DNA of 24,638 nucleotides, taken from an uncultured Pseudomonadota bacterium. Lineage in GTDB: Bacteria > Pseudomonadota > Gammaproteobacteria > Burkholderiales > Usitatibacteraceae. A model generated the notes under the pieces. It saw nothing but the letters and a program-made list of their open reading frames with translations. It had not been told where the DNA came from and did not search any database. The first letter of the stretch is position 1, and each line of letters starts with the position of its first letter. The stretch is from NCBI GenBank assembly GCA_937898635.1, contig CALEJW010000203.1, positions 1 through 24,638 of the forward strand. The letters run 5' to 3'. The position numbers were made by a program, and so were the translations under genes. Below, piece by piece: positions 7,257-14,508 of the stretch.

Positions 7257-7673
7257 ATGGCATACAGCGACAAGGTCATCGACCACTACGAGAACCCCCG
7301 CAACGTCGGCTCCTTCACCAAGGACGAGGAGGGCGTGGCCACCGGCATGGTCGGCGCGCCGGCCTGCGGCGACGTGATGAAGCTGCAGATCAAGGTGGGG
7401 GCCGACGGCGTCATCGAGGACGCGAAGTTCAAGACCTACGGCTGCGGCTCGGCCATCGCCTCCTCCTCGCTCGTCACCGAGTGGGTGAAGGGCAAGACCC
7501 TCGAGGAAGCCGCGGGCATCCGCAACACGCAGATCGCCGAGGAGCTGGCACTCCCGCCGGTGAAGATCCACTGCTCGATCCTCGCCGAGGACGCGATCAA
7601 GGCGGCCGTGGCCGACTACCGCAAGAAGTACGGCGAGGGCGACGCGGACCCGGCGAGAAAGGCGGCGGACTGA
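7257..7673 (+). CDS. iscU: Iron-sulfur cluster scaffold protein IscU
   Basis: This is the 138-residue scaffold on which [2Fe-2S] clusters are first assembled. The conserved ligands C37, D39, C63, H105 and C106 are all present (APACGDV, YGCGSAIASSS, PPVKIHCSILAEDAIKAA). LPPVK at 99-103 is the motif bound by the chaperone HscA. A GAGGAAA ribosome binding site precedes the ATG. The C-terminus is about ten residues longer than E. coli IscU and charged (GEGDADPARKAAD). The stop codon overlaps the iscA start by one base. Confidence 0.97.
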   Translation: MAYSDKVIDHYENPRNVGSFTKDEEGVATGMVGAPACGDVMKLQIKVGADGVIEDAKFKTYGCGSAIASSSLVTEWVKGKTLEEAAGIRNTQIAEELALPPVKIHCSILAEDAIKAAVADYRKKYGEGDADPARKAAD

Positions 7674-7996
7674 TGGCCGTCACGCTCACCGACCGCGCCG
7701 CGGACCACGTCCAGCGCTACATCGCCAAGCGGGGCAAGGGCATCGGGCTTCGCCTCGGGGTGAGGACGACCGGGTGCTCCGGGCTCGCCTACAAGATCGA
7801 GTTCGCCGACGAGGCCCACGAGGGCGACGTCCAGTTCGACTCGAACGGCGTTCGCGTGCTGATCGACCCGAAGAGCCTCGCCTACCTCGACGGGACGGAG
7901 CTCGACTTCGTCCGGGAGGGACTGAACGAGGGCTTCAAGTTCCACAACCCCAACGAGAAGGACCGTTGCGGGTGCGGGGAGTCGTTCAACGTCTGA
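7673..7996 (+). CDS. iscA: A-type iron-sulfur carrier protein IscA
   Basis: The 107-residue HesB/IscA family protein binds iron or Fe-S clusters and passes clusters to target proteins. The three invariant cysteines are C35 (TTGCSGLAY), C99 and C101 (DRCGCGESF), identical in position to E. coli IscA, as is the length. The start codon overlaps the iscU stop (TGATG), showing translational coupling. Confidence 0.96.
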   Translation: MAVTLTDRAADHVQRYIAKRGKGIGLRLGVRTTGCSGLAYKIEFADEAHEGDVQFDSNGVRVLIDPKSLAYLDGTELDFVREGLNEGFKFHNPNEKDRCGCGESFNV

Positions 7997-8023
7997 CCCG
8001 CAGGCCGCCCGCCACGCCAGGGA

Positions 8024-8041
8024 GGGGGCGGCCACGCCCCC
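8024..8041 (+). other. GC stem-loop between iscA and hscB
   Basis: GGGGGCG (8024-8030), loop GCCA, CGCCCCC (8035-8041) form a perfect 7-bp stem in the 56-bp iscA-hscB gap, ending 11 bp before the hscB ATG. It has no T tract, so it is not a standard terminator. It could protect or process the mRNA, or affect hscB translation. Confidence 0.4.
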
Positions 8042-8052
8042 TTCGCGCATCC

Positions 8053-8595
8053 ATGAACCCCGAATTCTCCCGAAATCACTTCGAGCTGCTGGGCCTGCCG
8101 GTCGCCTTCGCGATCGATCCCGCGGCGCTCGACGACGCCTACCGCGAGCTCCAGGGCCGCGTCCACCCGGACCGGTTCGCGGCCGCCGGCGAGGCCGAGC
8201 GGCGCGTGGCGATGCAGTGGGCGACGCGCGCGAACGAGGCCTACCGGACGTTGCGCAATCCCGTCGACCGCGCGCGCTACCTGCTGGGATTGCGGGGGTT
8301 CGACACCGGAGAGGAATCCAACACGGCGATGCCGCCGGATTTCCTGATGCAGCAGATGGAGTGGCGCGAGAGCGTGGAAGAGGCCCGCTCGAGCCGGGAC
8401 CCCGCCGCGCTCGAGGCGTTGCGGCGCGAGATCGACGCCTCGCGGGCCGAGATGCACGCCCGGCTCGCGCGGGCGCTGGGCGGCGAGCGCAACTACGATG
8501 CCGGCTGCTCGCTCGTGAGGAAGCTGCGCTTCCTCGACAAGATCGAGGCCGAGATCGACGAGGTCCTGGAGACGATGGCGGGAAGCGCAGGATGA
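8053..8595 (+). CDS. hscB: Fe-S assembly co-chaperone HscB (Hsc20)
   Basis: The 180-residue J-type co-chaperone delivers IscU to HscA and stimulates its ATPase. The N-terminal J domain (about 1-75) contains the essential HPD at 38-40 (GRVHPDRFA) and starts NHFELLGLPVAFAID, as in the family. The C-terminal helical domain (about 85-180) binds IscU and contains RYLLGLRG before it and LVRKLRFLDKIEAEID at the end. The ATG at 8053 fits the family N-terminus; longer frames run through iscA. The ribosome binding site is not strong. hscA follows after 37 bp. Confidence 0.94.
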   Translation: MNPEFSRNHFELLGLPVAFAIDPAALDDAYRELQGRVHPDRFAAAGEAERRVAMQWATRANEAYRTLRNPVDRARYLLGLRGFDTGEESNTAMPPDFLMQQMEWRESVEEARSSRDPAALEALRREIDASRAEMHARLARALGGERNYDAGCSLVRKLRFLDKIEAEIDEVLETMAGSAG

Positions 8596-8632
8596 TCCCG
8601 TTCGCGCGCCGCCATCCCGGAGGGAGCCCCGG

Positions 8633-10504
8633 ATGTCCCTGATGCAGATTTCCGAGCCCGGCGAGACGCCCGAGCCGCACCAGCGGCGGCTCGCGGTCGG
8701 CATCGACCTGGGGACCACGCATTCGCTCGTCGCCACCGTTCGCAGCGGCTCGGCCGAGTGCCTGCCGGACGCCGCGGGGCGCGTGCTGCTGCCCTCGGTC
8801 GTGCGCTACGGCCCGTCCGGCGTGCTTTCGGTGGGCCACGAGGCGCACGCCGCGGTGGCCGACGACCCGGCGAACACGATCGCCTCGGTGAAGCGCTTCA
8901 TGGGCCGCGGCGTCGCCGACGTCGCGAAGTACGGCGCGCTGCCCTACCACTTCGTGGACGCGCCCGGCATGGTCGGCATCGAGACCGCGGCCGGCGTTCG
9001 CTCGCCCGTGCAGGTCTCGGCGGAAATCCTCCGGACGCTTCGCGCGCGCGCCGAGGAAAGCCTGGGCGGCGAGCTCTTCGGCGCCGTGGTGACGGTTCCC
9101 GCGTACTTCGACGACTCCCAGCGCCAGGCCACGAAGGACGCCGCGCGGATCGCGGGCCTCAACGTGCTGCGCCTGCTGAACGAGCCGACGGCGGCGGCGA
9201 TCGCCTACGGGCTGGACAACGCCTCCGAGGGGACCTTCGCGATCTTCGACCTGGGCGGCGGCACCTTCGACCTGTCGATCCTGAAGCTCACGCGCGGCGT
9301 CTTCGAGGTCCTGTCCACGAGCGGCGACTCGGCGCTGGGCGGCGACGACTTCGACCAGGCCGTCGCCAGGCACTGGCGCAAGGCGCACGGCCTCGCGGAC
9401 GCTTCCGGGCGCGACACGCGCCGGCTGCTCGCGGCGGCCCGCGAGGTGAAGGAGCGCCTCACGTCCGCGGAGTCCGCCGACGCGCTCGTGACCCTCACCT
9501 GGGGCCAGCAGCTGCACCTGCGGCTCTCGCGCCGGGAATTCGAGGAGATCACGGCGCCCCTGGTGCAGAAGACGCTGGGGCCGACCCGCAAGGCGCTGCG
9601 CGACGCGGGCCTTGCCGCCGCGCAGGTCGACGGCGTGGTCCTGGTCGGGGGCGCGACCCGCATGCCGCACCTGCAGCGCGCCGTCGAGGCCTTCTTCAAG
9701 CGCGAGCCGCTGGTGAACCTCGATCCGGAGCAGGTGGTCGCCCTCGGCGCGGCGATCCAGGCCAACGCGCTCGCCGGGAACAGGGCGGCGGGCGACGACT
9801 GGCTGCTCCTCGACGTGACCCCGCTCTCCCTCGGCCTCGAGACCATGGGCGGCCTCGTGGAGAAGGTGATCCCGCGCAACTCGACGATTCCCGTCGCGCG
9901 CGCCCAGGAGTTCACCACCTTCAGGGACGGGCAGGCGGCGATGGCGGTGCACGTGGTGCAGGGCGAGCGCGAGCTCGTGTCCGATTGCCGCTCGCTCGCG
10001 CGCTTCGAGCTGCGCGGGATCCCGCCGATGGTCGCGGGCGCGGCGCGCATCGTCGTGACCTTCCAGGTGGACGCCGACGGCCTGCTGTCCGTGTCGGCCC
10101 GCGAGAAGACCACGGGCGTGAGCGCCTCGGTGGCGGTGAAGCCCTCCTACGGCCTGAGCGACGACGAGGTCGCCGCGATGCTGCGCGAGGGATTCGACCA
10201 CGCGCAGGCCGACCGCGACGCGCGTGCCCTCGCCGAGCAGCGCGTGGAGGCCGAGGGGCTCACGGCGGCCCTTCGCGCGGCCCTCGCGCAGGACGGCGAC
10301 CTCCTGACGCCGGCGGAACGCGCCTCGCTCGAGGCCGGGCTCGCCTCGCTCGACGTCGCCCGGCAGGGCACCGACCATCGCGCGCTCAAGGCGGCCGTCG
10401 AGGCGCTCAACCGGGCGAGCGAGCCCTTCGCCGCCCGCCGCATGGACCGCTCGGTCTCGCGTGCGCTCGCCGGAAAGCGCCTCGACCAGGTGTCGACGAA
10501 ATGA
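8633..10504 (+). CDS. hscA: Fe-S assembly Hsp70 chaperone HscA
   Basis: This 623-residue specialised Hsp70 releases or transfers clusters from IscU. The nucleotide-binding domain (about 20-385) has the phosphate loops VGIDLGTTHSLVA and IFDLGGGTFDLSILKL, plus NEPTAAAIAYGLD and VLVGGATRMP. The linker LLLDVTPLSLGLETMGG leads into the substrate-binding domain, which lacks the DnaK-type C-terminal tail, as in HscA proteins (E. coli 616). A GGAGGGAG ribosome binding site precedes the start at 8633. The end overlaps fdx by four bases (ATGA). Confidence 0.96.
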   Translation: MSLMQISEPGETPEPHQRRLAVGIDLGTTHSLVATVRSGSAECLPDAAGRVLLPSVVRYGPSGVLSVGHEAHAAVADDPANTIASVKRFMGRGVADVAKYGALPYHFVDAPGMVGIETAAGVRSPVQVSAEILRTLRARAEESLGGELFGAVVTVPAYFDDSQRQATKDAARIAGLNVLRLLNEPTAAAIAYGLDNASEGTFAIFDLGGGTFDLSILKLTRGVFEVLSTSGDSALGGDDFDQAVARHWRKAHGLADASGRDTRRLLAAAREVKERLTSAESADALVTLTWGQQLHLRLSRREFEEITAPLVQKTLGPTRKALRDAGLAAAQVDGVVLVGGATRMPHLQRAVEAFFKREPLVNLDPEQVVALGAAIQANALAGNRAAGDDWLLLDVTPLSLGLETMGGLVEKVIPRNSTIPVARAQEFTTFRDGQAAMAVHVVQGERELVSDCRSLARFELRGIPPMVAGAARIVVTFQVDADGLLSVSAREKTTGVSASVAVKPSYGLSDDEVAAMLREGFDHAQADRDARALAEQRVEAEGLTAALRAALAQDGDLLTPAERASLEAGLASLDVARQGTDHRALKAAVEALNRASEPFAARRMDRSVSRALAGKRLDQVSTK

Positions 10505-10842
10505 CCCGCGTCACCGTCCTGCCGCACCCGGCGCTCTGCCCGGACGGCACCGAGTTCGACGCCGAGCCGGGCACGACGCTCTGCGACAATCTCCTCGCCC
10601 ACGGCATCGAGATCGAGCACGCCTGCGAGAAGTCCTGCGCCTGCACCACCTGCCACGTGGTCGTGCGCGAGGGCTTCGATTCGCTCGAGCCCGCCACCGA
10701 CAAGGAGGACGATCTCCTCGACAAGGCCTGGGGCCTGGAACTCACCTCGCGCCTTTCCTGCCAGGCGAAGGTGGGCGCCGCGCCCCTCACGGTGGAGATC
10801 CCGAAGTACACGATCAACCAGGTCTCGGAGGTCAAGCGATGA
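10501..10842 (+). CDS. fdx: [2Fe-2S] ferredoxin of the ISC system
   Basis: The 113-residue adrenodoxin-type ferredoxin donates electrons for cluster assembly on IscU. Cluster ligands C42, C48, C51 (HACEKSCACTTCHVVV) and C87 (RLSCQAKV) are all present at the E. coli positions; C46 is an additional non-ligand cysteine also seen in E. coli Fdx. It is coupled by 4-bp ATGA overlaps to hscA upstream and iscX downstream. Confidence 0.96.
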   Translation: MTRVTVLPHPALCPDGTEFDAEPGTTLCDNLLAHGIEIEHACEKSCACTTCHVVVREGFDSLEPATDKEDDLLDKAWGLELTSRLSCQAKVGAAPLTVEIPKYTINQVSEVKR

Positions 10843-11033
10843 AGTGGACCGACACGCGCGACATCGCGATCGCGCTCGCCGACAAGTACCCCGACACCGA
10901 CCCGAAGTCGATCCGCTTCACCGACCTGCACGGTTGGGTGATGGGGCTCGAAGGGTTCGCGGACTCGCCTGAGCGGTCCGGGGAGAAGATCCTGGAAGCG
11001 ATCCAGATGGCCTGGATCGAGGAAGCGGACTGA
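10839..11033 (+). CDS. iscX: Fe-S assembly protein IscX (YfhJ)
   Basis: The 64-residue acidic protein matches IscX throughout: MKWTDTRDIAIALADKYPD, RFTDLHGWVMGLEGF and ILEAIQMAWIEEAD. IscX binds IscS and iron and tunes the rate of cluster assembly. It starts inside the fdx stop (ATGA overlap) and closes the isc operon, as in E. coli. Confidence 0.95.
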   Translation: MKWTDTRDIAIALADKYPDTDPKSIRFTDLHGWVMGLEGFADSPERSGEKILEAIQMAWIEEAD

Positions 11034-11046
11034 GCGGACCGGAATG

Positions 11047-11073
11047 AAAAGGGGGCGGGCCGCGCCCGCCCCC
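11047..11073 (-). terminator. Intrinsic terminator of the rhodanese gene, also a hairpin at the 3' end of the isc operon
   Basis: GGGGGCGGGC (11051-11060) pairs perfectly with GCCCGCCCCC (11064-11073) around a 3-nt loop. Read on the minus strand the stem is followed by TTTTC, a short U tract, about 20 bp after the stop of the rhodanese gene. In the plus direction there is no T run, so it would only be a 3'-protecting hairpin for isc mRNA. Confidence 0.7.
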
Positions 11074-11092
11074 CGGAACGGCCGGAGCCGGA

Positions 11093-12484
11093 TCAGTTCG
11101 CCTCGATCGTGAGCTTGCCGTTCTTGTCGATCTCGATGTCGCCCTTCACGAAGGCGGCCTTGAAGCCCTTGTCCTTCAGCTTGTGGTAGGACATCTCGGC
11201 GCGCACGCCGGTGGAGCAGTGCGCGACGATGCGCTTGTCCTTCGGCAGCTCGCCCAGGCGCGCGAGGAGGTCCTCGTCGGGGATGAGCTTCGCGCCCTTG
11301 ATCATGCCGGCGTTGGCCTCGTCGGTGTTGCGCACGTCGAGGATCAGCGTGTCGGCCGGCGTCTGCTGGGCGAGCTTGCGGAAGGCCTCGATCCCGATGT
11401 CGCCGGGCCGGGGCTTCGGCACGTACGCGACCTGCGTGGCGAGGCTGCCCGTGGCGGCCGGGTAGCCGGCGGCCTTCCAGCCGTCGAACCCGCCGGTGAC
11501 CACCGTCACGTTGGGGTAGCCCGCCTTGGTGATCGCCGCGGCGACTTCCATCGCGGCCTTGCCGTCACCCGCGTCGTAGACCATGACCGGCGGCTTGAGG
11601 CTCTTGGCCGGGAACTTCGCGAGCGCGGCCTTCACCTGCGCCGGGGCGATCGCGACGGCGCCGGGGATGAAGCCCGCGGAAGCCTGCGCGGCGGGGCGCG
11701 CATCGACCAGCACGTGCGGGATGCCCTTGTCGATCCAGGCGTCCTTGAGGTGCGCGGCCGCGAGGACGCCCACGTTCTTCTGGGTCCACTCGGGCCAGCC
11801 TTCGCGGTAGACCTTCGCGTTCGTGTAGCCCATGGCCTCGGCGCGCAGCAGCGAGTTGGGGCTGAGCATGCAGGTGATGCCCTGGCAGAAGAAGACGATC
11901 CGCTTCGCCTTGTCGGCCGGCAGCTTCGCGGTCGCGAGGGCGTCGAAGCCCTTGGTGGTGAAGGGAATGTTGATCGAGCCGGGGATCGTGCCTTCCTGGA
12001 CGCGCGGCAGCGGGCGGGAGTCGACGAGGACGTAGTTGCCGGCCTCGGGGCCCTTCGCCACCATCGCGGCGACGTCGTCGTAGTGCACCAGCTTCTCGGG
12101 GGCGATCTTGATCGGGCCCTTGAACCAGATCTTCGTGGCCGTCTTGACGCCGTCCTTCTCGACGAAGGCGATCTTGGCCTCGTGTCCCTTGCGCATGTCG
12201 CGCAAGGCCTCGGCGGGCTTGGGCTCCCCGCCCTCGAGCACCTGGATCGACTTGGGATCGAACTTCACGATCTCGGTCGCGGCGTCGATCTTCAGCTGGA
12301 TCGACTGCGACTTGAAGGCGACGTTCTCGAAGTTGCCCATCGTCTCGTCGGCGCCCGCCTTGTGGCAGTTGGTGCAGAACTTCGGGATGTTGGCTTTCGC
12401 GGCAGGCGCGGCGGGCGGGGCGTCGGCGAAAGCGGCGGGCGCGAGGCCCACGGCGATCACGGCGGCCAGGTGGCGAATCTTCAT
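11093..12484 (-). CDS. Exported protein with a CXXCH motif and three rhodanese domains
   Basis: The 463-residue protein starts with a Sec-type signal peptide (MKIRHLAAVIAVGLAPAAFA, likely cut before Asp21). A single CTNCH motif at 37-41 in a short linker fits covalent haem c or a redox/metal CXXC. Residues about 50-125 form a beta-rich segment I do not recognise. Three rhodanese-like domains follow. Domain 1 (about 132-235) has active-site C200 in FFCQGITCMLSPN. Domain 2 (about 243-345) has Asp304 where the cysteine should be (VYDAGDGKAAM), so it is probably inactive. Domain 3 (about 360-462) has C423 in AHCSTGVRAEM. Rhodaneses carry sulfane sulfur as a cysteine persulfide; a periplasmic role in sulfur or electron transfer is inferred. 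An AAGGAG ribosome binding site precedes the ATG. The neighbouring isc operon is convergent. Confidence 0.8.
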   Translation of the reverse strand: MKIRHLAAVIAVGLAPAAFADAPPAAPAAKANIPKFCTNCHKAGADETMGNFENVAFKSQSIQLKIDAATEIVKFDPKSIQVLEGGEPKPAEALRDMRKGHEAKIAFVEKDGVKTATKIWFKGPIKIAPEKLVHYDDVAAMVAKGPEAGNYVLVDSRPLPRVQEGTIPGSINIPFTTKGFDALATAKLPADKAKRIVFFCQGITCMLSPNSLLRAEAMGYTNAKVYREGWPEWTQKNVGVLAAAHLKDAWIDKGIPHVLVDARPAAQASAGFIPGAVAIAPAQVKAALAKFPAKSLKPPVMVYDAGDGKAAMEVAAAITKAGYPNVTVVTGGFDGWKAAGYPAATGSLATQVAYVPKPRPGDIGIEAFRKLAQQTPADTLILDVRNTDEANAGMIKGAKLIPDEDLLARLGELPKDKRIVAHCSTGVRAEMSYHKLKDKGFKAAFVKGDIEIDKNGKLTIEAN

Positions 12485-12577
12485 GGCGGTGCTCCTTGGG
12501 TGTCGAAGGGGAAAGCGGCGGGGCGCTTCCCCGGCCGGCGCCGGGGTCTTTCCGGCCGGCCGCGCCCCATGGACCCC

Positions 12578-12619
12578 ATTAGGCTCCCGGGGAGGACCGG
12601 GGGGCCTGACCTATATCAA
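12578..12619 (-). promoter_or_regulatory. FNR/ANR-like class II promoter for the rhodanese gene
   Basis: On the minus strand TTGATATAGGTCAG (12619-12606) matches the FNR-type box TTGAT-N4-ATCAA at 8 of 10 positions. CCTAAT (12583-12578) lies where a -10 hexamer should be if the box is centred at -41.5. This predicts a start near 12571 and an 87-nt GC-rich leader with several inverted repeats (for example around 12509-12533). Low-oxygen activation is inferred. Confidence 0.5.
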
Positions 12620-12668
12620 CGGGTTCTTATATACCCCCCGAGGGGCGGGCTCGGCGGCGGCGAAGGGC

Positions 12669-12696
12669 AAAAAAAAAGGGGCAGGAAACCTGCCCC
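12669..12696 (-). terminator. Strong intrinsic terminator of the predicted small RNA
   Basis: Read on the minus strand, GGGGCAGG-TTT-CCTGCCCC is followed by nine T's. The perfect 8-bp stem and long U tract make it the best terminator in the window. It is 280 bp from the nearest upstream stop codon (12976), too far to be the usual end of that gene. Confidence 0.9.
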
Positions 12697-12783
12697 ACAA
12701 GGCGCACTCTTGAAACTGGGAGGATGAACCAGCCGGCCTTTCACCGACCCGGAGCCGAGGAAGCTCTGGCAAGACGTTTCGCA
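12669..12783 (-). ncRNA. Predicted sigma-54-dependent small RNA, about 115 nt (GlmY-like control, novel sequence)
   Basis: The start is placed 12 bp after the GC of a sigma-54 promoter and the end at the U tract of a strong terminator. No convincing protein is encoded: the only frame, a TTG-started 60-codon one at 12798-12616, runs straight through the terminator. By eye, CCAGAGC (12769-12763) pairs with GCTCCGG (12755-12749), with one mismatch, around the loop TTCCTCG. A weaker CTGG/CCAG stem (12732-12716) exposes TTCATCCTC. Both loops are complementary to Shine-Dalgarno sequences, the second also to a start codon (GAGGATGAA). A U9 tail suits Hfq binding. It lies 192 bp after the glrR-type gene on the same strand. 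I do not recognise the RNA family; E. coli GlmY shares the control logic, not the sequence. A leader of the rhodanese gene is the alternative. Confidence 0.68.
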
Positions 12784-12793
12784 GGGATTATCT

Positions 12794-12809
12794 AGCAATC
12801 ACGGTGCCA
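12794..12809 (-). promoter_or_regulatory. Sigma-54 (RpoN) promoter of the small RNA
   Basis: TGGCAC (12809-12804), five bases, then TTGCT (12798-12794) matches TGGCACG-N4-TTGCW at every position except the seventh (C for G). The GG and GC dinucleotides have the obligatory spacing. The predicted start is near 12783. A partial sigma-70-like GATAAT overlaps just downstream, and E. coli glmY is also reported to have overlapping promoters. Confidence 0.8.
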
Positions 12810-12828
12810 AGTCCACGTTATCCTTGTA

Positions 12829-12841
12829 AATCATGCTATTA
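12829..12841 (-). promoter_or_regulatory. IHF-like site between activator sites and sigma-54 promoter
   Basis: AATCATGCTATTA, read on the plus strand, fits WATCAA-N4-TTR with one mismatch. It lies about 50 bp upstream of the predicted start, in a local AT-rich patch. IHF bending at this position is typical of sigma-54 promoters. The consensus is loose, so this is suggestive only. Confidence 0.4.
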
Positions 12842-12885
12842 CGCGATGATCCTCAAGTCGAGGCACAGGCCTGCCATGAGCCGGG

Positions 12886-12903
12886 CGTCGCCATCGGGCG
12901 ACA
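12886..12903 (-). promoter_or_regulatory. Predicted GlrR activator site 2
   Basis: TGTCGCCCGATGGCGACG on the minus strand fits TGTC-N10-GACA with one mismatch and is an 18-bp inverted repeat (TGTCGCC/GGCGACG). It is centred about 112 bp upstream of the predicted RNA start and about 65 bp (six helical turns) from site 1. Confidence 0.6.
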
Positions 12904-12950
12904 GGTTCCCCGCGATCTGGCGTAAGCGGTTGATTTTGCGTGGCGCACCT

Positions 12951-12968
12951 TGTCTCCCGGTAGAGACA
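12951..12968 (-). promoter_or_regulatory. Predicted GlrR activator site 1
   Basis: TGTCTCTACCGGGAGACA on the minus strand is an exact match to TGTC-N10-GACA, the GlrR-binding consensus known from enterobacterial glmY. TGTCTC and GAGACA form a perfect inverted repeat. It is centred about 177 bp upstream of the predicted RNA start, in the enhancer range for sigma-54 activators, and 8 bp after the stop of the glrR-type gene. Confidence 0.7.
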
Positions 12969-12975
12969 GCCCTCG

Positions 12976-14337
<1,362 letters not shown>

Positions 14338-14508
14338 GGGAGGGGCGGGCGTCCTGGCGGGGACAGGGGCGGCAATCGTGAACAGGCTGGCCATGGGTGA
14401 GGTCTCTCGCGGGGTTTGCGGGCGCTCCGGGCGCGGCCCGCAAGCCTGCGGCCCGGCCCTTCCGGCGGTCTCGGCCGATCCGACGCAAGAATCCTGCCAT
14501 CGGGAGCC

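Noticed and set aside
11047..11073. Intrinsic terminator for the isc operon in the plus direction
   Set aside because: The hairpin is strong, but no T run follows it on the plus strand. The U tract is present only in the minus direction.
12616..12798. TTG-started 60-codon frame on the minus strand over the small-RNA region
   Set aside because: It starts inside the sigma-54 promoter, has no ribosome binding site and reads straight through the strong terminator. Its composition resembles no protein family.
12851..12869. A third GlrR site (TGTGCCTCGACTTGAGG region)
   Set aside because: It has a partial CCTC/GAGG symmetry but does not fit TGTC-N10-GACA. E. coli glmY has three sites, so it may be worth a footprint, but the sequence alone does not support it.
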